Source: JAHFJA01 sp964357385 (GTDB taxonomy: Bacteria; Patescibacteriota; Patescibacteriia; JACQRZ01). Taken from it: a stretch of 19,364 nt of DNA. The stretch spans positions 1 to 19,364 of the forward strand of contig CAYHKW010000017.1 of assembly GCA_964357385.1 (NCBI GenBank), written 5' to 3'. The translations under genes were made by a program, and so were the position numbers. The notes under the pieces were generated by a model. It saw only the letters and a program-made list of their open reading frames with translations, was not told where the DNA came from and made no database searches. This document shows, piece by piece, positions 5,817 through 12,972 of the stretch; the first letter of the stretch is position 1, and every line of letters starts with the position of its first letter.

Positions 5817-6638
5817 ATGAAACTTATTGTTGTTGACGGCCACAATTACCTATTTCGTTCGTATTACGGTGTCCCACCGCATCAGCGCGATGGGACGACT
5901 CCGCATTTGGTATATACATTTTTAGCGTCAATGCGTCGTATGGTAACCATGTTAGAGCCGACGCATCTGGCGATTGTGTTTGATTCCGCAACAGGAACAG
6001 CAGCAAAAAAAGAACAGCGTGAGGAATATAAGGCAACACGTCAGGAGCACGATCGTGATGTGTTTGATCAAAAGAAAATTCTCGATGAGGTATTAAAAAA
6101 GATCGGTATCTTTACCCTTGAGCACCCTGACTATGAAGGAGATGATCTGATTGGCAGCATTTCGGTTCAGTGTTCACAAAAAGGTCTGCCAGCGATGATT
6201 GCGTCGGCAGATTTTGATTTTTCGCAATTAGTCAGCGATCACATTTCTCTACTCCGTGAACATAAGGGCGAATATGACATTGTGACGCCCATACGGGTGA
6301 AAGAGCTGTTCGGTATTACACCGAGTCAATATGTTGATTATGTATCGCTAAAAGGCGACAGTAGTGATAATATTAAAGGGATAAAAGGGATGGGGCCCAA
6401 GGCAGCGAGCCAGCTCATTAGTCAATGGGGCAGTCTTGAGCAGATTTTTGCAAATGTGGATTTTCTTCCCGAAAAATGGGCGCGGTTGTTTGAAAACGAA
6501 CAAGAACGTCTTCTCCAGGTACGCGATTTTTTGAAAATCAATCAATCTATTGCGTTGCTTCCCACCTCATCACAATCATTTGAATTTTCGCGAGCCAATC
6601 TAATGGCTCCTACACGATCATTTTTGAACACCCTATGA
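5817..6638 (+). CDS. 5'-3' exonuclease (PolA N-terminal domain type, stand-alone)
   Basis: A 273-residue flap/5'-3' exonuclease of the family that forms the N-terminal domain of DNA polymerase I, here without a polymerase. Metal-site residues are visible: D7 (VVDGHNYLFRSYYG), D56 (IVFDSATG), the acidic cluster YEGDDLIGS (107-113), ADFDFSQLVSD (131-141), and the helix-hairpin-helix GDSSDNIKGIKGMGPKAA (180-197). It would remove RNA primers or flaps. ATG 5817 gives the family's MKLIVVDGHN start; ATG 5811 is two codons upstream. The stop overlaps the ATG of the next gene (ATGA), suggesting translational coupling. Confidence 0.92.
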   Translation: MKLIVVDGHNYLFRSYYGVPPHQRDGTTPHLVYTFLASMRRMVTMLEPTHLAIVFDSATGTAAKKEQREEYKATRQEHDRDVFDQKKILDEVLKKIGIFTLEHPDYEGDDLIGSISVQCSQKGLPAMIASADFDFSQLVSDHISLLREHKGEYDIVTPIRVKELFGITPSQYVDYVSLKGDSSDNIKGIKGMGPKAASQLISQWGSLEQIFANVDFLPEKWARLFENEQERLLQVRDFLKINQSIALLPTSSQSFEFSRANLMAPTRSFLNTL

Positions 6639-7984
6639 AGAATATTTTTTTAGCGGCGTGTATTACTATCGGGGTTGTTGCGTTTGCTGGTGCTACGGAT
6701 GCTGCCACTATGGCGCAGCGCATGGCGGGTCGTATTTTGCTGCAAGTCCAATCAAATGGCGAGGGATGGTATGTCCATCCAACAGAATTGCGTCGGTATT
6801 ATCTCGGCCGTCCTACTGATGCGTTTTCAATCATGCGCTCAACAGGGTTAGGGATCACTGATGCTAACTTAAATAGGATTGCTGTTTCGACATCAAGCAG
6901 TGCAGGGGATACGACGTTTGCAAAAAGCCTTTCTGGTCGTATCTTATTGCAAGTGCAGGCAAATGGTGAGGCGTGGTATATCTATCCGGTTAATCTCAAA
7001 CGGTATTATCTAGGTCGTCCTACTGATGCGTTTTCAATCATGCGCACATTGGGGCTGGGCATCACCAACTCTGATTTGGCACTCATACCAGTGAGTCCGT
7101 CATCTCCTGCTTTGCCGGGAGGAAGTACGCCGGTAACTCCACCGGTCAGCGATAGTTATGAAAGCCAGCGGACAATTATTCTCAATGATTTGAACAAACA
7201 GCGCACATTGCGAGGTCTTTCTAGTGTTACCCTCTCAAGTCTATTGTCGCAAGCAGCTCAAGGTCATGCTGACGATATGACGGCGAAAGGATATTATTCT
7301 CTGACTTCACCAACTGGCGTCAAGGCAACTGATCGTGTTGAAACGGTTGGGTATCATGCGCATAGTGTGGGAGCATGGCTTGATTCCGTACCAAAAGGCG
7401 CATCCGAAGTGATTTCTCAGTGGATGACCCGTTCGCCATCTAATTTCTCAGCGTTGGCGCTCAGTAGCGGATATCATGAAATTGGCGTAGGGGTTGCGAA
7501 AGTGAACGGCACACCTGCCTATATCATCATTTTTGCGTTGTCAGAAGAGGAATATTTTACAAGCGTTACGACACCCCTTGCTGATTTGACCAAAGTGCGC
7601 AATGATATGCTGGTTCGAGTGAATCAGGAACGTCAGGCAGCTGGTTTGGCTCCCGTGGCATTGAATGCTTTATTGAATAATGCCGCTCAAGGACATACGG
7701 ACGATATGCTTGCGCAGTCGTACTATAGCCATAATTCTCTCGATGGACGTACGCCTGCCCAGCGCGTTGCCGCATCAGGCTATGAATTTAAGGCAATGGG
7801 TGAAAACATTGCAAAAGCCCAGCAGTCGGTGAAAGAGGTTATGGATGCGTGGATGAATAGCATCGAACACCGCGAAAACTTATTAAACGGAACTTACGTT
7901 GATATTGGTATAGGGCTTTCGTTTGGAAAGAATGCAAATGGATATGAGATTATCTGGTCGCAGGATTTCGGAAAGCCGCGATAA
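6635..7984 (+). CDS. Secreted protein with two CPR-type repeats and tandem CAP (SCP/PR-1) domains
   Basis: A 449-residue exported protein. A signal peptide (about 1-24, ending near ATDAA) is followed by two near-identical repeats (about 32-75 and 101-145) with the core GRILLQVQxNGExWY and RYYLGRPTDAFSIMR, a repeat seen in many CPR secreted proteins. A Ser/Pro-rich linker (155-175) leads to two CAP domains. The second (about 322-448) has the usual H354, E390 and H412 (SIEHRENLL). The first (about 180-305) keeps H211, but the position of E390 is Trp or nearby and that of H412 is lost (TRSPSNFSAL), so it is degenerate. CAP proteins are secreted and bind lipids, metals or other ligands; the function here is unknown. 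Confidence 0.88.
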   Translation: MKNIFLAACITIGVVAFAGATDAATMAQRMAGRILLQVQSNGEGWYVHPTELRRYYLGRPTDAFSIMRSTGLGITDANLNRIAVSTSSSAGDTTFAKSLSGRILLQVQANGEAWYIYPVNLKRYYLGRPTDAFSIMRTLGLGITNSDLALIPVSPSSPALPGGSTPVTPPVSDSYESQRTIILNDLNKQRTLRGLSSVTLSSLLSQAAQGHADDMTAKGYYSLTSPTGVKATDRVETVGYHAHSVGAWLDSVPKGASEVISQWMTRSPSNFSALALSSGYHEIGVGVAKVNGTPAYIIIFALSEEEYFTSVTTPLADLTKVRNDMLVRVNQERQAAGLAPVALNALLNNAAQGHTDDMLAQSYYSHNSLDGRTPAQRVAASGYEFKAMGENIAKAQQSVKEVMDAWMNSIEHRENLLNGTYVDIGIGLSFGKNANGYEIIWSQDFGKPR

Positions 7985-7985
7985 T

Positions 7986-8029
7986 GCCGTGTTTTAAAGG
8001 ACACTACACGGCGCGATTTTGTTAAATCG
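7986..8029. other. Two adjacent hairpins between the CAP gene and the ferredoxin gene
   Basis: GCCGTGT (7986-7992) pairs with ACACGGC (8006-8012), and CGATTT (8014-8019) pairs with AAATCG (8024-8029). Neither ends in a strong U-run, so termination is uncertain. A direct repeat ATCTACGA (8053-8060 region, twice) follows before ATG 8071. No clear promoter was seen. Confidence 0.4.
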
Positions 8030-8070
8030 TACCCAAAGGGCACCCGGAGGGCATCTACGACATCTACGAT

Positions 8071-8376
8071 ATGAAAAAAACAATTCGAGTGTGTGATGGC
8101 GGGTCATGTCTCTATGATGGTGCGGCAAGTATTTTGCGTACGATCGAAGAAAAAACCGGCCTTGCGCCAGGACAATCAAATACTGAATATGATTTCGACC
8201 GATGCGACTGCACCGGTCATTGTGGTATGGGCCCTAACGTTGTTGTGGATGATGAAATCGTCATTCATGAAGCAGAAGAAGAAACGGTTATGGAAAAGAT
8301 CGATAAAAAAGAAGGAGCGCCGCTCGTACAAGAAGTCGATATTGATATCGATGCCATCATGAAGGATTTGGTATAG
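8071..8376 (+). CDS. Thioredoxin-like [2Fe-2S] ferredoxin (NuoE-like)
   Basis: A 101-residue protein resembling the thioredoxin-like [2Fe-2S] domain of NADH dehydrogenase subunit E and stand-alone ferredoxins. The cluster ligands fit C8 and C13 (VCDGGSC) with C47 and C51 (CTGHCGMGPNVVV); C45 is an extra cysteine. The acidic, Lys/Glu-rich C-terminus (about 66-101) ends VDIDIDAIMKDL. No other Nuo or hydrogenase subunit is nearby, so its electron partner is unknown. The start is the only ATG in the right place, and the length matches the single-domain family. Confidence 0.8.
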   Translation: MKKTIRVCDGGSCLYDGAASILRTIEEKTGLAPGQSNTEYDFDRCDCTGHCGMGPNVVVDDEIVIHEAEEETVMEKIDKKEGAPLVQEVDIDIDAIMKDLV

Positions 8377-8382
8377 GGAGTG

Positions 8383-8391
8383 TGCTATACT
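8383..8391 (+). promoter_or_regulatory. Extended -10 promoter before the coiled-coil gene
   Basis: TGCTATACT (8383-8391) is an extended -10 element. No -35 box was found at 17 bases, which is acceptable for extended -10 promoters. The predicted start is near 8398, 20 bases before ATG 8418. Confidence 0.5.
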
Positions 8392-8417
8392 AATTTCATT
8401 GTTTTTAATTACTTTTT

Positions 8418-8771
8418 ATGTCCGCACTCCAAGAAACCTTTGATCGTATAGAAAAAAAGAAAGACGAGCAACGCAAAATTCGTGCTCAAATCAAAGAAGC
8501 GCAAGATATGTCTCAGTCATATAAGCGTATTAAAGAAGAGGGTCAAGCTCTTAAAGCGCGCAAGCAAAAAGTTGAACAAGAGCTCCATAATGAATTTTTT
8601 TCAGAATATGAACGCCTTGATAAGTTGGCACGTGATTTGAAAGATGATCTTTTGATGCTTTCTGACCTGGCGTTAACGCGTGTCGCAAAAGGGCAAACCG
8701 TCGAAGTGAAAGGCCAGGATGACGTTGATTACGCACCGCAATTTTCTGTCCGCTTCAAAAAAGTAATATAG
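8418..8771 (+). CDS. Small coiled-coil protein of unknown function
   Basis: A 117-residue soluble protein whose first two thirds (about 5-78) are highly charged, Lys/Glu/Gln-rich and heptad-like, predicted to form a long coiled coil. The C-terminus (about 80-117) is less charged and contains TVEVKGQDDVDYAPQFSVRF, which could be a small beta segment. There is no signal peptide, Cys pair or enzyme motif. It has its own extended -10 promoter and is one base from the VIT1-type gene, so the two are likely co-transcribed. I do not recognise the family. Confidence 0.75.
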   Translation: MSALQETFDRIEKKKDEQRKIRAQIKEAQDMSQSYKRIKEEGQALKARKQKVEQELHNEFFSEYERLDKLARDLKDDLLMLSDLALTRVAKGQTVEVKGQDDVDYAPQFSVRFKKVI

Positions 8772-8772
8772 T

Positions 8773-9501
8773 ATGCGCATTCCGCACCACAAAGAGTATG
8801 TACACCATCAAAATCCCCATATTTCATCGCAAGTCCGCGAAGTAGTATTTGGCATGGAAGATGGTTTGGTGTCGACGATGGGAGCTATTACGGGTATTGC
8901 CGCGGCAACCAGCGATCCGTTTGTAATACTGCTTTCCGGTTTTGTTATTATTGCCGTTGAATCTATTTCAATGGGGGTCGGATCATATTTATCGAGCAAG
9001 TCCGAAAAAGAAGTTGAGCTCAAAAAAATTAGCGAAGAACGGGAAGAACTACGTGATCATCGGGTTGCAGAAGAACATGAGCTGCATGAATTGTATATGA
9101 AAAACGGCTGGTCAGAAGAACTAGCCAAGAAAATGGTAAAAGAAGCGTCAGCAAAACCAGAACTATTCCTCAATGAAATGGCGCTTCATGAGTTAAAAAT
9201 TATTCCTGACAACTTAGCTGAACCGCTCCAGAATGGCTTTATCATGGGAATTTCATACATTATCGGAGGTGCGATCCCTCTCGTGCCGTATTTGCTGTTT
9301 CCGGTTCCGATTGCGTTATTGATTTCTATTCCATTGACCATGGTGGGTATTTTTGTGTTGGGAGTATTGACGACAAAGTTTACGGGTCGAGCATGGTGGA
9401 AAGCAGGATTTGAGATGTTCTTGCTTGCCGGCGCTGCTGCCTTGGTTGGATATGGAGTGGGACATATTGCTGATGTGATTCTGACTAATGGTCGTACATA
9501 A
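8773..9501 (+). CDS. VIT1/CCC1-family iron/manganese transporter
   Basis: A 242-residue membrane protein with the VIT1/CCC1 pattern: VREVVFGMEDGLVSTMGAITG in helix 1 (about 21-41), a second helix (48-66) leading to ESISMGVGSYLSSKSEKE, then a Glu/His-rich cytoplasmic stretch (about 78-150) that is likely the metal-binding domain, and three hydrophobic helices at 155-235. Family members export or sequester Fe2+ and Mn2+. The acidic loop with repeated Glu is intact. It is one base after the coiled-coil gene and three bases before the methyltransferase. Confidence 0.9.
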   Translation: MRIPHHKEYVHHQNPHISSQVREVVFGMEDGLVSTMGAITGIAAATSDPFVILLSGFVIIAVESISMGVGSYLSSKSEKEVELKKISEEREELRDHRVAEEHELHELYMKNGWSEELAKKMVKEASAKPELFLNEMALHELKIIPDNLAEPLQNGFIMGISYIIGGAIPLVPYLLFPVPIALLISIPLTMVGIFVLGVLTTKFTGRAWWKAGFEMFLLAGAAALVGYGVGHIADVILTNGRT

Positions 9502-9504
9502 TAT

Positions 9505-10188
9505 ATGCCTCAAGGCGATGTGTGGGAGAGCGAATATGTGGAGTCAAGATTAGTAACAAAAGGCGAGGCACCTCAGTCGAGTGTGCTTCGTTTTTTTAAA
9601 TCACTTCGCAAAGAAAAGATTACCTTTGAAGGCGCCCACGTACTTGATCTGGGGTGCGGAACAGGTCGTAATTCATTGTATTGCGCACAACAAGGGGCGA
9701 ATGTAGTTGGTATAGAAATTTCTAAAGAAGCAGTAAGGATTGCAAGGGAACGGGCAAGAGTTGCCGGTGTTGTTGTTGGTTATCGAGAAGGGGATATTGG
9801 TGGCCTGTTGCCGTTTTCTGATGCATCGTTTGATATTATTCTTGATGTAACTTCATCGAATTCGCTTTCAGAAAAAGAACGGGCAATCTATCTGAATGAA
9901 ACGTTTCGTATTTTGAAACCATCGGGTCGGATGTTTGTTCGTGCTCTTTGTAAAGATGGTGATGCCAATGCGAAACGGCTTTTGAAAGATCACCCTGGAA
10001 AAGAAAAAGATACCTATATCATGCCGGGACTGGGTCTTGTTGAGCGGGTATTTTCCAAAGAAGATTTTTTGCAGACGTATGGTCAGTATTTTGACGTCTA
10101 TTTTCTCGAAAAAGAAACCCATTATGCCTTATTTGATGGTGTGCGTTATAGGAGGAATTACTGGATTGCATATTTGAGGAAACTATAG
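9505..10188 (+). CDS. Class I SAM-dependent methyltransferase
   Basis: A 227-residue Rossmann-fold methyltransferase. Motif I is VLDLGCGTGRNSLY (46-59), the acidic end of strand beta-2 is GIEIS, and motif IV is FDIILDVTSSNSLS. The substrate cannot be told: no rRNA, protein or small-molecule specificity domain is visible. ATG 9505 lies three bases after the transporter's stop. Its TAG shares the palindrome CTATAG (10183-10188) with the stop of the convergent ABC-F gene, leaving no room for a terminator between them. Confidence 0.85.
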   Translation: MPQGDVWESEYVESRLVTKGEAPQSSVLRFFKSLRKEKITFEGAHVLDLGCGTGRNSLYCAQQGANVVGIEISKEAVRIARERARVAGVVVGYREGDIGGLLPFSDASFDIILDVTSSNSLSEKERAIYLNETFRILKPSGRMFVRALCKDGDANAKRLLKDHPGKEKDTYIMPGLGLVERVFSKEDFLQTYGQYFDVYFLEKETHYALFDGVRYRRNYWIAYLRKL

Positions 10189-11610
10189 TGCAAATTCATT
10201 TACCTCCCCTAATTGTTCCAAGAAATATCGGTCGTGTGACACAACCAAAATACCGCCCTTGTAGTCTTGAAGGGCGCTTTCAATGGCTTCCCGGGAAGGG
10301 ATGTCAAGGTGGTTTGTCGGTTCATCAAGAATGAGGAGGTCATGTTCTTTTTGCATTAATTTTGCAAAGGAAAGCCGTACGCGCTCGCCAAAACTCAACG
10401 ATCCTACTTTTTTGTAGATATCATCAGCAGGAAATAAAAATCCTCCTAGCACTGATCGCGCTTTCTCAAGAGAAAGACTTGGATTGCTATATTGTATTTC
10501 TTCAAGAACCGTTTTTGTTGCATTGAGAGTATCATTTGCCTGGGAAAAATATCCCACACGGACATTGTCGCCAATACGTGCTTCACCGGCGGTGGAAGTA
10601 ATATTGCCCATGATGATTTTGAGCAACGTTGATTTTCCGCTTCCATTTTCGCCTGATAAACAAAGTCGTTCCTGTCCGCGTACCTCAAAGGAGATATCAT
10701 GAAATAATTCACGATCTTCAAATGATTTTCCGAGCGCTTCGACGCGAACGAGCAGTTTTCCAGTATGAGTACTGCCACCAAATCGTGCTGATTTCATGGC
10801 TTTGTTATCACTCGGTTTTACAATTGCCTTGTCATAAATTTCGCGCTGAATACGTTTTTCCATTTGACGCACTTGTCGGCCTTTTGCAGGGTCGACATAG
10901 ACGCTTGCTTCCTGGCGTTTGAGCGCAAGCCAGTTTTCAAGACGACGTTTTTCGCGCTGTTGCAAATCGTAATCTTTTTCCCATTGGGCACGACGAGCAT
11001 CACGTTCTTGTAGATACACATCATAATTCCCAACATATTGTTCGACACTGTGATTTGCGGGATCAAACTCAACAATACGACTCACTGTCGCGTTCAAAAA
11101 TGAACGGTCGTGAGAGACGATTATCGCGCTACCTGGAAATTTTTGGATGAATGATTCAAGCCATGCAGTTCCTTCACTATCAAGATTGTTGGTCGGTTCG
11201 TCCATAAGGAGTAACGTTGGTTGTATGCTCAACGTTTTTATAAGCGCCAAACGGGTTTTTTGCCCGCCGCTTAATGCGCCGACGTGTTGACTGATATCTA
11301 TCTCGCCAAGGCCAAGTTTACCCAACAGAGCCCAGCTTTGAGGATAAGAAGGGAGATCAAGATAATTTTCTATTGTTGTATTGTTGGCGGCGTCGATGCT
11401 TTGGGGTAAATATCCAACAATTTCATGATCAAGGGTGATAGTACCTTCGTCGGGTTCGATTTGCCCCGCAATGAGTTTGAGTAGTGTTGATTTTACGCTT
11501 CCATTTTGGCCAATGATACCTACTTTTTCACCGGGGCGTACGACAACATCCAAGTTCTCAAAAAGAGACTTGCCGTAAATAGTTGCACTAAGGTTTTTGA
11601 TGACGATCAT
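10183..11610 (-). CDS. ABC-F subfamily ATPase (dual NBD)
   Basis: A 475-residue soluble ABC-F protein with two nucleotide-binding domains and a charged linker (about 225-265, with RRLENWLALKRQEASV-like helices). NBD1 has signature LSGGQKTRLALIK and Walker B LLLMDEPTNNLD; NBD2 has Walker A GENGSGKST, signature LSFGERVRLSFAK and LLILDEPTNHLD. NBD1 Walker A reads GQNGSVKST (34-42), with Val39 where an invariant Gly is expected (codon GTA at 11494-11496), so ATP binding at that site may be impaired. ABC-F proteins act on the ribosome, either in translation or by displacing antibiotics. No transmembrane segment. The upstream leader ORF and terminator suggest attenuation control. The ATG at 11610 lies 20 bases after the terminator. 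Confidence 0.92.
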   Translation of the reverse strand: MIVIKNLSATIYGKSLFENLDVVVRPGEKVGIIGQNGSVKSTLLKLIAGQIEPDEGTITLDHEIVGYLPQSIDAANNTTIENYLDLPSYPQSWALLGKLGLGEIDISQHVGALSGGQKTRLALIKTLSIQPTLLLMDEPTNNLDSEGTAWLESFIQKFPGSAIIVSHDRSFLNATVSRIVEFDPANHSVEQYVGNYDVYLQERDARRAQWEKDYDLQQREKRRLENWLALKRQEASVYVDPAKGRQVRQMEKRIQREIYDKAIVKPSDNKAMKSARFGGSTHTGKLLVRVEALGKSFEDRELFHDISFEVRGQERLCLSGENGSGKSTLLKIIMGNITSTAGEARIGDNVRVGYFSQANDTLNATKTVLEEIQYSNPSLSLEKARSVLGGFLFPADDIYKKVGSLSFGERVRLSFAKLMQKEHDLLILDEPTNHLDIPSREAIESALQDYKGGILVVSHDRYFLEQLGEVNEFAL

Positions 11611-11629
11611 ATGGTTGTAATTATAGAGT

Positions 11630-11655
11630 AAAAAAGCCCGGCGCGTGCCGAGCTT
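11630..11655 (-). terminator. Intrinsic terminator/attenuator upstream of the ABC-F gene
   Basis: On the minus strand, AAGCTCGGC (11655-11647) pairs with GCCGGGCTT (11642-11634) around ACGC, with one G-U pair, followed by six T (11635-11630). The plus-strand version has a C-A mismatch instead, so it is built for minus-strand transcription. It lies between the leader ORF and the ABC-F start codon, where only conditional read-through would allow expression. Confidence 0.88.
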
Positions 11656-11709
11656 TTCTGATGGTTGAAGGATTTTAACCCATTATGTACAGAAATTTTT
11701 GCCCAGCAC
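11645..11709 (-). promoter_or_regulatory. Candidate antiterminator pairing in the ABC-F leader
   Basis: GTGCTGGGC (11709-11701, codons 22-24 of the leader ORF) can pair over nine positions with GCTCGGCAC (11653-11645), the 5' arm of the terminator, with seven Watson-Crick and two G-U pairs. The two structures exclude each other. A further small hairpin (ATGGGTT/AACCAT, 11683-11661) lies between them. A ribosome at the end of the leader would favour the terminator, and one stalled earlier would favour the antiterminator. Confidence 0.6.
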
Positions 11710-11772
11710 AAAACAACCTGCAGCTTTTGCTGAACGGATGAAATCTACGAGTAAAACTTTTTTGATTTCCAT
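11683..11772 (-). CDS. Leader peptide ORF (29 aa) upstream of ABC-F
   Basis: ATG (11772-11770) opens a 29-codon ORF ending at TAA (11685-11683), sequence MEIKKVLLVDFIRSAKAAG then CFVLGKNFCT. It lies between a minus-strand promoter (11795-11822) and the terminator (11630-11655). There is no strong Shine-Dalgarno site. The antiterminator arm is within its codons 22-24. By position it is a regulatory leader whose translation decides whether the ABC-F mRNA continues. The peptide sequence was not recognised. It could also be a small protein in its own right. Confidence 0.6.
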   Translation of the reverse strand: MEIKKVLLVDFIRSAKAAGCFVLGKNFCT

Positions 11773-11794
11773 ATGATTTGGGTAACTAGTGGGG

Positions 11795-11822
11795 AGTATA
11801 ACAGAATAGTCGTATTTTGCAA
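11795..11822 (-). promoter_or_regulatory. Promoter of the leader/ABC-F transcript
   Basis: On the minus strand TTGCAA (11822-11817) and TATACT (11800-11795) are spaced by 16 bases, giving a start near 11788, about 16 bases before the leader ATG. No other minus-strand promoter was seen closer to the ABC-F gene. Confidence 0.65.
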
Positions 11823-11827
11823 GTTAT

Positions 11828-11862
11828 TTGCCCGCTTTGTCCTAATCTTATATAATCTTATA
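11828..11862 (+). promoter_or_regulatory. Divergent promoter of fic with direct repeats
   Basis: TTGCCC (11828-11833) and TATAAT (11851-11856) are spaced by 17 bases, and the predicted start lies near 11863. The decamer TAATCTTATA occurs twice in tandem (11843-11852, 11853-11862), overlapping the -10 box, a typical position for a repressor site. Confidence 0.6.
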
Positions 11863-11884
11863 TAGTCAAAGTATATGATTATAT

Positions 11885-12952
11885 ATGGCAAACAATAAGC
11901 GTTTTGAAAAGCGATTTGAGGATCTGGCACCTTCCATCTCAAAGAAATTGCGCCAAATTGACGAACTGAAAGGGCAATGGATCGCGGGAGCGCAGTTGAG
12001 CTCGCAAGTGTTGGGTCGTTTAAAACGGTCTGTTTTACTTACTTCGACGGGTGCCTCAACCCGCATCGAGGGGTCGAAATTGTCTGATGAAGAGATAGAA
12101 CGACTTATGAAAGGGCTCTCGGTCAAAAAGTTTATCGATCGTGATAGCCAAGAGGTGCGAGGGTATTATGAATTGCTTGAAAATGTTTTCGATTCATGGA
12201 AACGCACGCGCCTTAACGAGAGTACCATCAAATCGTTTCACAAAGAACTCCTCAAATATACCAATAAAGACATCCGGCATCGAGGCGACTACAAAAAGGG
12301 TGAAAACGTCGTACAAATGGTTGATGCCCAAGGAAAGCAGATTGCCGTCCTTTTTGAAACTGTTCCCGCGTATCTTACCCCAAAAGCAATGCAGGAGTTG
12401 GTTGAATGGACGCAGCACGCGTTTGACGAGGGGATGTACCACCCGTTGCTTATTATCGCAAATTTTCTTGTTGAGTTTTTATACATCCATCCGTTTCAGG
12501 ATGGGAATGGGCGCCTCTCACGAATTCTTACCAATCTTCTCCTTCTCAAGGAAGGGTACGGGTATGCTCCGTACGTGTCTCATGAGAAATTGATCGAAGA
12601 CAACAAGGCTGAATATTATCTGGCATTACGAAAAAGCCAAAAGACAGTGAAGGGCGCTCGTGCCAATATAACTCCATGGCTTGATTTCTTTTTTGCTATG
12701 GTGCTCAAACACTCGCAGGTGGCGGTGGATCTGCTGTCTCAAGAAAACATCGAAAAAATTCTATCACCTAAGCAGTTATCGGTGTGGTCGTACCTTCAGT
12801 CAGTTGAGCAAACTACCCCGCGAGAAATCGTATTACACACAAAAATAGCACGTCCAACGGTGAACCAAGCACTTGAAGTCCTTCTTCGTCTTAAAAAGAT
12901 CGAGCGCATGGGGTTGGGGAGGAGTACTCGATATAAGGCTCGCATTGCGTAA
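11885..12952 (+). CDS. Fic-domain AMPylase with N-terminal inhibitory motif
   Basis: A 355-residue Fic protein. The catalytic motif HPFQDGNGR (202-210), followed by LSR, is the intact HxFx(D/E)GNGRxxR signature. The inhibitory motif (S/T)xxxE(G/N) is present as STRIEG (58-63), making it a class II Fic protein in which the inhibitory helix precedes the domain. The flap region with NVVQM is around 141-145. The C-terminal part (about 290-350: SPKQLSVWSYLQ... ARPTVNQALEVLLRLKKIERMG) looks like a winged helix, common in this Fic subgroup. It would transfer AMP to protein hydroxyls; the target is unknown. The wHTH may bind its own promoter repeats. The gene is intact and starts at ATG 11885. Confidence 0.93.
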   Translation: MANNKRFEKRFEDLAPSISKKLRQIDELKGQWIAGAQLSSQVLGRLKRSVLLTSTGASTRIEGSKLSDEEIERLMKGLSVKKFIDRDSQEVRGYYELLENVFDSWKRTRLNESTIKSFHKELLKYTNKDIRHRGDYKKGENVVQMVDAQGKQIAVLFETVPAYLTPKAMQELVEWTQHAFDEGMYHPLLIIANFLVEFLYIHPFQDGNGRLSRILTNLLLLKEGYGYAPYVSHEKLIEDNKAEYYLALRKSQKTVKGARANITPWLDFFFAMVLKHSQVAVDLLSQENIEKILSPKQLSVWSYLQSVEQTTPREIVLHTKIARPTVNQALEVLLRLKKIERMGLGRSTRYKARIA

Positions 12953-12972
12953 GAGTTTCATCTTCAATTTTT

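Noticed and set aside
8053..8070. Short direct repeat ATCTACGA before the ferredoxin gene
   Set aside because: Only two copies of eight to nine bases; it could be chance, and no regulator is suggested.
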